From NCBI RefSeq assembly GCF_042677945.1, contig NZ_JBHUDN010000009.1: DNA of 64,000 bases. One strand, 5' to 3'. Source of the DNA: Haloplanus litoreus (GTDB lineage Archaea; Halobacteriota; Halobacteria; Halobacteriales; Haloferacaceae). The position numbers and the translations under genes are program-made. Below the pieces are notes generated by a model. It did not search any database and had not been told where the DNA came from. It worked only from the letters and a program-made list of their open reading frames with translations. Below, in pieces: positions 27,920-35,117 of this stretch. How positions within the stretch are numbered: position 1 is the stretch's first letter; each line of letters starts with the position of its first letter.

Positions 27920-28606
27920 CTATCGTCGTCCGGCGCTCAGGTAGGCGAAGCCCCCGATTCGCGTCCCGTGTGTCGTCTCGACGCAGGCGTCGAGGAGGGT
28001 CCGGTGTGCGGCGGCGACCCGCCGGTCGAGGACGCACGCCGGCGAGCCGTCGTGGTGGTCGCGGGTGCCCGGCGGGGCCGTGGCGACGACCAGCGCCCGG
28101 AACACGGGATTCAGTTGGCGCCCGAGGCGGTGGTGACTGCTGGCCAGATCCAACAGGGCGAGTCGCTCCGGATTCAGGTCGTCCAGCCAGCGGCGGACCG
28201 TCGCCGCCGGATCGGGGAGCATCCCCACGAGGAAGGTGGCGACGACGGCGTCGACGTCGGCGTCGGCGAGGGGGAGTCGGGTGGCGTCACCCCGGCAGAC
28301 GTGGACGTTCGTCCAGCCCTCCCGGGCGACGTGGGCACGGGCGCGTGCCACCGCGCCGGGGGCGAAGTCGACGCCGACGACGGTGCCCGACGGACCGACG
28401 CGTTCGCGGAGGGCGGGCAGGTTCGCGCCCGTCCCACAGCCGACGTCGACGACGGTGTCGCCCGGGGCGAGGTCGAGTGCCGCGGCGGTGTCGCGCCGGA
28501 GGCCGCGGACACCCGGAGCGCGGCGCGCGAGGGTGTCGTAGGCGCGCGCCCACCGCGAGTAGAAACCCTGTGCGGCGGTCGCCCGGTCGGAATCCGGTGT
28601 CGTCAC
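27920..28606 (-). CDS. Class I SAM-dependent methyltransferase
   Basis: 228 residues. The SAM-binding motif I VVDVGCGTGANLPAL, an acidic motif II (VVGVDFAPGAV), motif III (CRGDATRLPLADADVDAVV) and a FLVGMLPD segment mark a Rossmann methyltransferase of the UbiE/COQ5-like type. The N-terminus GFYSRWARAYD is typical of small-molecule methyltransferases. The substrate is unknown. It overlaps the end of the ThiR-like gene by four bases, so it is the last gene of a dcd - regulator - methyltransferase transcript. Confidence 0.92.
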   Translation of the reverse strand: MTTPDSDRATAAQGFYSRWARAYDTLARRAPGVRGLRRDTAAALDLAPGDTVVDVGCGTGANLPALRERVGPSGTVVGVDFAPGAVARARAHVAREGWTNVHVCRGDATRLPLADADVDAVVATFLVGMLPDPAATVRRWLDDLNPERLALLDLASSHHRLGRQLNPVFRALVVATAPPGTRDHHDGSPACVLDRRVAAAHRTLLDACVETTHGTRIGGFAYLSAGRR

Positions 28607-29577
28607 CCTTGGCAGTGATCGCGGACGATGCGCGCCACTGCGGGGGCGTCGTCCCCGAGGATGTAGGTGATGGGTTCGATACCGAAGCCGCCGGTCTGGT
28701 AGAGGACGAACGGCGAGTCGGGGTCGGCTTCGCGCACGGCGTCGGCGACGCCCGGTCGCGTCGTGTCATCGTCCTCGCCGGCCTCCCGGTCGGCACCGTC
28801 GTCGACTGTCGGTCGGCTACTCGTCGCCCCGTGTTCGACGGCGAACTCGACGGTCGGGTAGCCGGCCGCGCGCAGGTCGTCGATCAGGGCCGGGTCGTAC
28901 CGGAGGTTGACGGCGCCACGGACCGGCGCGCCGGCGTCACGGGCCGACAGCAACACCGAGGCGACGTGTTCGCTGACGCCGAACTCGGGATCGGAGGGCA
29001 CCGTCGCGGTGCCCCGCACGTCGAAGATGCGACCCGGGACGGCGGCCACGTCCTCCACGTCCGCCGCGTCGGGCAGGCACTCGACGAGGTTCGAGCCGAC
29101 GTTCGGCACCAGGGCGGCGAAGCCGGAGGTGTTCCGGAGGATGCGCAGTCCGCGCCGCACCGACGAGCGGACCTCCTCAGTCGTCCGTACGGTACTCTCG
29201 GGGTCGTGTACGTCGAAGTCGCCGCCGTGTTCGCGGAGTTCCGGCATGACCTCGCGGTGCCGCTCGGCGAGCAGGTCGCCGTCCTCTAGCTGCCGGATCA
29301 CGACCTCGATTTCGACCAGCGCCTGGACGCGACTCATGTCGCCCGTCGCCAGGCCGGAGCCGACCCGCTCGACCAGGTCACGGACTCGGTCGTCCGCGCT
29401 GATCCGGTCGCTCGTGGTGACTTCGCCGTGGGCGTACTTCGAGACGGCCGACTGGGAGATCCCGAGGGCCTCCGCCACCTCGCGCTGGGTGAAGCCACGC
29501 TCGCGGAGATCAGCCGCGAGCATGGAGCGGATGGTGGGCAAAAACTCCTCGACGACGAGTTCCTCGACGAACTTCAT
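28603..29577 (-). CDS. HTH-ThiN thiamine regulator (ThiR-like)
   Basis: 324 residues from ATG 29577. The N-terminus is a helix-turn-helix (FTQREVAEALGISQSAVSKYAHGE, about 29-52). After a linker, the C-terminal part (about 170-324, with SGFAALVPNVGSNLVECLP, VNLRYDPALIDDLRAAGYPTVEF and YQTGGFGIEPITYILG) matches the ThiN thiamine-phosphate-synthase domain. Archaeal ThiR proteins with this layout repress thiamine genes and use the ThiN domain to sense thiamine phosphates. thi4, with inverted repeats at its promoter, lies nearby on the other strand. The gene overlaps dcd by four bases and the methyltransferase gene by four bases. Confidence 0.85.
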   Translation of the reverse strand: MKFVEELVVEEFLPTIRSMLAADLRERGFTQREVAEALGISQSAVSKYAHGEVTTSDRISADDRVRDLVERVGSGLATGDMSRVQALVEIEVVIRQLEDGDLLAERHREVMPELREHGGDFDVHDPESTVRTTEEVRSSVRRGLRILRNTSGFAALVPNVGSNLVECLPDAADVEDVAAVPGRIFDVRGTATVPSDPEFGVSEHVASVLLSARDAGAPVRGAVNLRYDPALIDDLRAAGYPTVEFAVEHGATSSRPTVDDGADREAGEDDDTTRPGVADAVREADPDSPFVLYQTGGFGIEPITYILGDDAPAVARIVRDHCQG

Positions 29578-30155
29578 GATTCGAACTCGGGGTCGTCCCC
29601 GATGCGGGAGGCCTGTGGGCCCTGCTGGTCCTGGTACTTCGATCCGCGGTCGGTGCCGTAGGGCCGGTCGGCGGGCGAGGAGAGTTCGGTGAAGACGAGT
29701 TGGGAGACGCGCATGCCCGGCGTGAGGGCCACGGGGGCGGTCCCGAGATTCGACAGTTCGAGGGTTACCTGGCCGCGGTATCCGGGATCGACGAAGCCTG
29801 CGGTGGCGTGAACGACGACGGCGAGGCGGCCGAGCGACGACCGCCCCTCGACGTTCGCGACGAGGTCGTGGGGGATTTCGACGCGCTCTCGGGTCGTCCC
29901 GAGGACGAAGTCGCCGGGGTGGAGGATGAACTCGTCGCCGTCGTCGACGACCGTTTCGGCGATGTACTCGCTGACCTCCCCCTCGCGGGTGGGGTGGATA
30001 CACGGGATGTTCGTGCGCTGGAACTCCAGGAACTCCGACCCCAGACGGAGGTCGACGCTGGCCGGCTGCACCTGCTGGTCTACGTCGTCCAGCGGGTCGA
30101 TCACGAGGTCACCCTCGCGGAGACGGGCGAGGATGTCGGTGTCCGACAGGATCAT
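29574..30155 (-). CDS. dcd: dCTP deaminase
   Basis: 193 residues from ATG 30155. It deaminates dCTP to dUTP for dTTP synthesis. Recognisable segments are MILSDTDILARL, QPASVDLRLG, HPGDFVLGTT, RSSLGRLAVVVHATAGFVDPGYRGQVTLELSN (nucleotide-binding and catalytic Glu region) and a C-terminal GSKYQDQQGPQASRI tail. It is the first gene of a minus-strand cluster with the ThiR-like regulator and a methyltransferase, overlapping the regulator by four bases. Cytoplasmic. Confidence 0.97.
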   Translation of the reverse strand: MILSDTDILARLREGDLVIDPLDDVDQQVQPASVDLRLGSEFLEFQRTNIPCIHPTREGEVSEYIAETVVDDGDEFILHPGDFVLGTTRERVEIPHDLVANVEGRSSLGRLAVVVHATAGFVDPGYRGQVTLELSNLGTAPVALTPGMRVSQLVFTELSSPADRPYGTDRGSKYQDQQGPQASRIGDDPEFES

Positions 30156-30283
30156 ACCTACACGGAAGCGTCGAGGGGTAAAATCCCCCCGGTCGCGGGG
30201 TCGCGAGTCTCGCTCGAGGGCCGTGAGTGGGCGCGTACTCCGGCCGAGCGCCATTCGTGACGGACTCGTGAGGGAAACGGCAA

Positions 30284-30295
30284 CGCTTTTTTGAG
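30284..30295 (+). promoter_or_regulatory. T-rich TATA element of citZ
   Basis: A CTTTTTTGA element is centred about 28 bases before the ATG at 30317, consistent with a leaderless mRNA. Confidence 0.45.
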
Positions 30296-30316
30296 ACGGT
30301 TAGAAACCCGTAGGGT

Positions 30317-31453
30317 ATGTCAGATGAGGTCAAGCGGGGACTGGAGGGAGTGGTCGTTTCCGAGTCCCGGCTGAGCTACATCGACGGCGACGCCGGCGAG
30401 CTGGGCTACCGCGGGTACGCCATCGAAGACTTCGCACACGAGGCGAGCTACGAGGAGGTGTTGTCGCTGCTTTGGAACGGGGAGTGGCCGACACGCTCCG
30501 AGCGCGACGAGTTCGCAGCCCGACTGGCCGACGAACGGGAACTCGACCCAGCCGTCTACGACCTCATCGCGGAACTCGCATCGACGGACGCGAACCCGAT
30601 GGCAACGATGCGCACGGTGACGTCGGCACTCTCTGCGTACGACGCCGACACCGACGCGTCCCCCGACGACCGCGAGGCGAATCTCGCGAAGGGCTGTCGG
30701 ATCACCGCGAAACTGCCGACGGCGCTGGCGGCGTTCGCCCGTCTCCGCAACGGCGACGACCCCGTCGAACCCCGCGCGGATCTGGACCACGCGGCGAACT
30801 TCCTCTACATGCTGAACGACACGGAACCGGACGAGGTAGCGGCCGAGACGTTCGACACCGCGCTCGTCCTCCACGCCGACCACGGGCTGAACGCGTCGAC
30901 GTTCTCCGCGCTGGTGACCACCTCGACCATGTCGGATCTCCACAGCGGCGTCACGAGCGCCATCGGGACGCTCGCGGGTGGCCTCCACGGCGGCGCCAAC
31001 CAGAACGTCATGCGGATGCTGAAGGAAATCGACGAGAGCGGGAAAGAGCCCCGGGAGTGGATCGAAGACGCAGTCGCCGGGGGCGAGCGAATCCCCGGTT
31101 TCGGCCACCGCGTCTACAACGTCCGGGATCCGCGTGCGGGCATCCTCGAGACGTACTCCCAGCGTCTCGGCGAGACGGCTGGCGACCCTCGATGGTACGA
31201 TTACTCCGTCGCCATCGAGGACTACATGACCGAGGAGAAGGGACTCGCCCCCAACGTCGACTTCTACTCGGCGTCGATGTACTACCAGATGGGCATCCCG
31301 ATGGATCTCTACACCCCCATCTTCGCCCTGTCCCGGGTCGGTGGCTGGATCGCCCACATGCTCGAACAGTACGAGGACAACCGCCTGATCCGACCCCGTG
31401 CGCGCTACGTCGGCGAACGTAACCGCGAGTTCGTCCCGCTCGACGAGCGGTAG
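30317..31453 (+). CDS. citZ: Citrate synthase
   Basis: 378 residues, the archaeal/Gram-positive length. It condenses acetyl-CoA and oxaloacetate at the entry of the citric acid cycle. The three catalytic residues are visible: His in LHADHGLNAST, His in GFGHRVYNV and Asp in NVDFYSASMYY. The N-terminus (GLEGVVVSESRLSYIDGDAGELGYRGY) is typical. It is alone in its transcript, with a T-rich promoter element at the right spacing. Methylcitrate synthase cannot be excluded by sequence, but the TCA enzyme is more likely. Confidence 0.96.
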   Translation: MSDEVKRGLEGVVVSESRLSYIDGDAGELGYRGYAIEDFAHEASYEEVLSLLWNGEWPTRSERDEFAARLADERELDPAVYDLIAELASTDANPMATMRTVTSALSAYDADTDASPDDREANLAKGCRITAKLPTALAAFARLRNGDDPVEPRADLDHAANFLYMLNDTEPDEVAAETFDTALVLHADHGLNASTFSALVTTSTMSDLHSGVTSAIGTLAGGLHGGANQNVMRMLKEIDESGKEPREWIEDAVAGGERIPGFGHRVYNVRDPRAGILETYSQRLGETAGDPRWYDYSVAIEDYMTEEKGLAPNVDFYSASMYYQMGIPMDLYTPIFALSRVGGWIAHMLEQYEDNRLIRPRARYVGERNREFVPLDER

Positions 31454-31490
31454 TCGAAAGGCGGAACTACGGGCCGGCACTGTCCCTCCT

Positions 31491-31883
31491 ATGGACGTAT
31501 TCGTCTACGGGACGCTGACCGAACCGGAGCGGGTAAGCGCCGTCGTGGACTCCTTCGTCTTTCTCGGAGCGGCAGTCCTCGAGGGCTGTCACCCGGTCGC
31601 CGGCCGGTATCCGACGCTCGCACCTGGGGGGCGGACGGCCGGCCGCCTCCTCCGGACGGACGGCGTCGACGCCCTCGACGACTACGAGGCGGTCGACGAG
31701 GGACTCTACGTCCGTGTCGACGCGCCGCGAACCGACGGCGGAACGGTCGCCGTCTACGTCGGGGATCCGGAGGCACTGGCGAGCGACGAACCGGTCACCT
31801 GGCCCGGAGACGGCACGTTCGAAGAGCGGGTTCGCCGCTACTTCGCCGACGGGTCGGCGGCCGTCCGCCCGGAACACTCTTGA
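31491..31883 (+). CDS. Gamma-glutamylcyclotransferase-like protein
   Basis: 130 residues from ATG 31491. The YGTL substrate-binding motif at the start (VFVYGTLTEPERV), the GRYPTLAPG loop and the acidic DDYEAVDEGLYVRV region with the catalytic Glu are typical of the AIG2/GGCT fold. The family cleaves gamma-glutamyl compounds to pyroglutamate. In haloarchaea gamma-glutamylcysteine would be a reasonable substrate, but this is inferred. Cytoplasmic; the gene starts 37 bases after citZ and may be cotranscribed. Confidence 0.9.
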   Translation: MDVFVYGTLTEPERVSAVVDSFVFLGAAVLEGCHPVAGRYPTLAPGGRTAGRLLRTDGVDALDDYEAVDEGLYVRVDAPRTDGGTVAVYVGDPEALASDEPVTWPGDGTFEERVRRYFADGSAAVRPEHS

Positions 31884-32211
31884 CGTACGGTCGACGTGCG
31901 CCGCCCGCCCGGCGCGCTCGGTCCCCCCGCGCCATCCATCACTTTCACTTTCACTCCGCCTTCATGACGTTTATATATGTCCCCAGTTATGATCTAAGCG
32001 CACGTCACACGCGTGCATTCCCCCTTCACACGCCAGAGAGCGGCCGCGCTACGCGTCTCTGGCGCCGATTCGTCCTGCCGTGATCTCCGGGGCGCACAGC
32101 CCTTCGCTTCGGTTCCGCACTCCTCGTCGAACGCGGCTGCGAGAACGCGTTCGCGTCGCTCCGACGCGTGTGGGCCGACGTTACATAAACCGTTAACCGC
32201 CACCGTCGGGT
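31884..32211. other. Intergenic region with orphan promoter and hairpin
   Basis: It contains a strong TATA-like TTTATATATG at 31970-31979 and, 50 bases later, a hairpin with arms CCAGAGA (32033-32039) and TCTCTGG (32056-32062). A second TATA (TTACATAAAC, 32181-32190) belongs to ilvA. Open frames here (for example minus 32203 to 31994) have a non-haloarchaeal composition rich in Cys and Arg. A short untranslated RNA is the best guess for the first promoter. Confidence 0.5.
31970..31979 (+). promoter_or_regulatory. Strong TATA box without an obvious gene
   Basis: TTTATATATG is the best TATA match in the host part of the window. It is 240 bases from ilvA, which has its own TATA element. On the + strand, transcription would start near 32000 and include the hairpin at 32033-32062. 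Confidence 0.5.
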
Positions 32212-32220
32212 ATGGGGGGT

Positions 32221-33453
32221 ATGATCACGTTCGAGGACGTTCTCGACGCCCGGGAGCGGGTATCGGGGGTCGCGCGCCACACACCGCTCGAATATTCGTA
32301 CGCCTTCTCCGAGATGACCGGCGCCGACGTTCACCTCAAACTGGAGAACTTCCAGCGCACCGGGGCGTTCAAGATCCGCGGCGCGATGAACCGAATCGAG
32401 ACGCTGTCGGCCGATCAGCAGGCGGCTGGCGTCGTGACCGCGAGCGCCGGAAACCACGCTCAGGGCGTCGCTTTGGCGGCCACTCGAGCGGGTGTGGATT
32501 CGAAAATCGTCATGCCGGAGCACGCGCCGGTCTCCAAAGTGAAGGCCACCGAGCGCTACGGCGGTGAGACCGTCCTCCACGGCGCCGACTACAGCGACGC
32601 TCAGGCCGAGGCCCACCGGATCGAACGCGAGGAGGGGCGGACGTACGTCCACGCCTTCGACGACGAGATGGTGATGGCGGGCCAGGGAACCATCGGACTC
32701 GAAATCGTCGACGACTGCCCCGACGTGGACACCGTCATCGTCCCCATCGGCGGGGGCGGACTGATCTCGGGCATCGCAACGGCGGTGAAGGCCCACGACC
32801 CGGACGTGCGCGTGATCGGTGTCCAGGCCGAGGGCGCGTCGAGCGCCGCCGAGTCGCTCCGGAAGGGCGAAATCTACGAGCGCGAGAGCGTCGACACCAT
32901 CGCGGACGGCATCGCCACCCGCCGGATCGGCGACCGTACCTTCGACGTGATCAAAGAGCGCGTCGACGAGGTGGTGACCGTCGACGACGAATCCATCGCC
33001 ATCGCCCTCACCTACCTGCTCGAACGCGAGAAGGCACTCGCGGAGGGGGCGGGCGCCATCTCGCTCGCGGCCCTGCTCGACGACGACGGCATCGAGTACG
33101 ACGAGGGCGAGACCATCGTCCCCGCCATCTGTGGCGGCAACATCGATCTCAACGTCCTGACGACCGTCGTGATGCGTGGCCTCGTGGCCACGGGTCGCTA
33201 CCTGCGCTTCCGCACCATCCTCAAGGATCAGCCGGGTGCGTTGGTCGAACTCGGGACGATCATCGCCGCCCTCCGCGCGAACATCACCGCCTTCCACCAC
33301 GACCGCACCTCGCGGGACGTGGCGATGAACGACGCACGCGTCGAACTCGAAGTCGAGACCCGGGGACCGGAGCACGTCGACGAACTGCTCTCGACGCTCC
33401 GTGGCGAGGGCTACGAAGTGGAAATCGTCAACGGCTACCAGATGTCGGTCTGA
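32221..33453 (+). CDS. ilvA: Threonine ammonia-lyase (biosynthetic threonine deaminase)
   Basis: 410 residues from ATG 32221; ATG 32212, three codons earlier, is also possible and fits the TATA at 32181-32190. The PLP Lys lies in RTGAFKIRGA, the phosphate loop is IGGGGL, and ASAGNHAQGVAL is typical. The C-terminal ACT domain (RFRTILKDQPGALVELGTII) gives feedback control, probably by isoleucine. The enzyme converts threonine to 2-oxobutanoate through a reactive enamine, the substrate of RidA, whose gene lies downstream. Cytoplasmic. Confidence 0.95.
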   Translation: MITFEDVLDARERVSGVARHTPLEYSYAFSEMTGADVHLKLENFQRTGAFKIRGAMNRIETLSADQQAAGVVTASAGNHAQGVALAATRAGVDSKIVMPEHAPVSKVKATERYGGETVLHGADYSDAQAEAHRIEREEGRTYVHAFDDEMVMAGQGTIGLEIVDDCPDVDTVIVPIGGGGLISGIATAVKAHDPDVRVIGVQAEGASSAAESLRKGEIYERESVDTIADGIATRRIGDRTFDVIKERVDEVVTVDDESIAIALTYLLEREKALAEGAGAISLAALLDDDGIEYDEGETIVPAICGGNIDLNVLTTVVMRGLVATGRYLRFRTILKDQPGALVELGTIIAALRANITAFHHDRTSRDVAMNDARVELEVETRGPEHVDELLSTLRGEGYEVEIVNGYQMSV

Positions 33454-33602
33454 CCCCGTCGCTCGCGTCCCACGAGTCTCGGCCGACGTGGTCGCCGGCG
33501 TCGGTATCGTCGCTTTCGAGGCTCCACTCGACGGATCGACGACCACGGCAGGAACGGCCGTAGGTGTGTACTTTTAACCGGCGGCCGCCCGACAACCCGG
33601 GC

Positions 33603-33983
33603 GTGAAACGAACCATCAGTACCGACGACGCCCCCGCGGCCGTGGGCGCGTACAGTCAGGCAACCACCAACGGCTCCCTGCTGTTCACCGCGGGCCAGCT
33701 CCCGCTGACCACCGACGGCGAGCTCCTCGACGACGAGAGCGTCGCCACCCAGACCGAGCAGTCCCTCGACAACGTGATGGCCATCCTCGCCGAGGAGGGC
33801 GCCGACGCGAGCGACCTGCTGAAGGTGACCATCTTCCTCGACGACATCGAGGACTTCGACGAGATGAACGAGACGTACGGGACGTACTTCGACGCGGAGC
33901 CGCCGGCCCGGAGCGCCGTCGAGGTGGGGTCGGTGCCGAAGGGTGCGGCCCTCGAAATCGAGGCCATCGCCGACGTGGAGTGA
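33603..33983 (+). CDS. ridA: Reactive intermediate/imine deaminase RidA
   Basis: 126 residues from GTG 33603, about 31 bases after a TTTTAA element. The YjgF/RidA pattern is complete: AAVGAYSQA, LLFTAGQLPLT, the Arg of PPARSAVEVGSVPKGAALEIEAIA that binds the substrate carboxylate, and a trimer-type length. RidA hydrolyses the 2-aminoacrylate and related enamines released by threonine and serine dehydratases, so its place next to ilvA is functional. Its stop overlaps the next small membrane gene by four bases. Confidence 0.95.
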   Translation: MKRTISTDDAPAAVGAYSQATTNGSLLFTAGQLPLTTDGELLDDESVATQTEQSLDNVMAILAEEGADASDLLKVTIFLDDIEDFDEMNETYGTYFDAEPPARSAVEVGSVPKGAALEIEAIADVE

Positions 33984-34186
33984 CGCCCCAGCGCAAGTCG
34001 AGTCTCCTGTGGGGCGTGGTGGGCGCGCTTGCCTTCCTCGTTCTCGTGCAGGGGTACCGACTCCTCCTCGGTCCGCTCGGCCCGGGACTCTTCGCGCTCG
34101 GCGGCGTCGCCGTCCTCGTCGGCGCCACGTCCGCGGGTCTCACCTACGCTCTGGAGCCCCGAGTGCGGGGAAACAAAAGGAGTTAA
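33980..34186 (+). CDS. Small two-helix membrane protein
   Basis: 68 residues from GTG 33980, coupled to ridA by a GTGA overlap. Two hydrophobic helices (LLWGVVGALAFLVLVQGY and LFALGGVAVLVGATSAGLTY) are followed by a short basic tail. It is a haloarchaeal membrane protein of unknown role. It is the last host protein gene before the provirus. Confidence 0.8.
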   Translation: MTPQRKSSLLWGVVGALAFLVLVQGYRLLLGPLGPGLFALGGVAVLVGATSAGLTYALEPRVRGNKRS

Positions 34187-34214
34187 AAGGTCGAGCGGGT
34201 ATCCCTAACTGCGA

Positions 34215-34295
34215 GCCGGGATGGCCGAGTGGTAAGGCGCACGCCTGGAAAGCGTGTTCCCTCTGGGATCCAGGGTTCAAATCCCTGTCCCGGCG
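34215..34295 (+). tRNA. tRNA-Ser (anticodon GGA)
   Basis: An 81-base class II tRNA. The acceptor stem GCCGGGA pairs with TCCCGGC (34288-34294), with discriminator G. The D arm is GGCC-GAGTGGTAA-GGC. The anticodon stem CACGC/GCGTG carries the loop CTGGAAA (anticodon GGA). A long variable arm follows, then the T arm CAGGG-TTCAAAT-CCCTG. CCA is not encoded. The virus-derived block begins right after it, which makes its 3' half the likely attachment site. Confidence 0.96.
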
Positions 34296-34363
34296 TCGCC
34301 TCATCCGTTTAGCTGTACTCTAACGCCCAGAGCAACCGCCACTTCTACCGGGGGTGTGTCGGC

Positions 34364-34579
34364 ATGAGCGGGCGCTCCTACGAGGGGCCCGCACTCGACG
34401 GGACTGTCCAGTACCTTGGGGAGGCGCCGTACCACCAGGGCGACGGCGAAACTGTCGACGTCGTCGACGACGAGCCGACCGGTGAGGAGACGACCACGAA
34501 TATCCCCGATTTGCAAGAGCGCCCCGCTGTCGAGAGACAGAGTACGTGGGCCGACTGGCAGGGAGGTGAGGACGCGTGA
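34364..34579 (+). CDS. Small acidic viral protein, unknown
   Basis: 71 residues with no recognised domain and no hydrophobic segment. It is rich in Gly, Glu and Thr and ends STWADWQGGEDA. It is the first gene after the tRNA, 68 bases away, and its stop overlaps the next gene by four bases, so it opens the early transcript. Confidence 0.65.
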   Translation: MSGRSYEGPALDGTVQYLGEAPYHQGDGETVDVVDDEPTGEETTTNIPDLQERPAVERQSTWADWQGGEDA

Positions 34580-34887
34580 ACGTCGTTCGCGAGCGCGGCT
34601 GGTGGTACGACGCCGAGTGGGTTCGCTGCGGTCGGTGTCGTGGATCCGGCGAGTACGTCGAGTGCTACGGCGACCTCTGTCACGCGCAGGGGCGGTGTAT
34701 GCACGACCCGACCAACAACGTCTGCAACCTCTGCGGCGGGACGGGTCGGATTACGGCTGAACTCGACGAGCGGTGGTACTCACGGAATGCGTTCGAGTCG
34801 GTGACTGCCCCCGAGGCTGACCTCTGGAACCGTGGAACGCTCCACGCTGTTGCTCGAGAGCGGTACGAGGGGGGTGAGGGCCGTTGA
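34576..34887 (+). CDS. Viral zinc-binding protein with DnaJ-like CxxCxGxG motifs
   Basis: 103 residues from GTG 34576. Two cysteine clusters, CGRCRGSGEYVEC and CNLCGGTG, have the pattern of the DnaJ-type zinc finger, with further Cys at YGDLCHAQGRC between them. It probably binds zinc and nucleic acid or protein. It overlaps both neighbours by four bases. A similar motif recurs inside the large replication protein of the same transcript. Confidence 0.75.
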   Translation: MNVVRERGWWYDAEWVRCGRCRGSGEYVECYGDLCHAQGRCMHDPTNNVCNLCGGTGRITAELDERWYSRNAFESVTAPEADLWNRGTLHAVARERYEGGEGR

Positions 34888-35117
34888 GCGATTGTCCGCT
34901 GTGCGCGCTCGGTATGCGCCCCGGCGAGGCGCTCGTCCCACTCGTTGAGGAGTTCGACGAACTTGACGGTGAGCACTTCGGCTTTGTCGCGGCGAAGCGA
35001 CTCCTCGAGGACGAGTTCGATGTCGACCTCACCGTTCGCCAGACGAAGCAACACATCAGAAAGGCGGGACGGCGGGTGGCGACCGCTGAACGGCTCCGCC
35101 AGGAGGGCGACCGATGA
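34884..35117 (+). CDS. Small viral zinc/HTH-like protein
   Basis: 77 residues from TTG 34884, overlapping the upstream stop. It begins CPLCALG, a half zinc knuckle, and the rest is helical and basic near the end (VRQTKQHIRKAGRRVATAERLR), as in a small DNA-binding helix-turn-helix. It overlaps the next gene by four bases. A role in early gene control or replication is inferred only from position. Confidence 0.65.
   Translation: MSDCPLCALGMRPGEALVPLVEEFDELDGEHFGFVAAKRLLEDEFDVDLTVRQTKQHIRKAGRRVATAERLRQEGDR

Noticed and set aside
31994..32203. Small minus-strand frame in the region before ilvA
   Set aside because: Rich in Cys and Arg and unlike acidic haloarchaeal proteins; it covers the promoter of ilvA and the hairpin.
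32026..33546. A 506-residue minus-strand frame over ilvA
   Set aside because: Shadow of ilvA, which has the complete PLP and ACT motifs.
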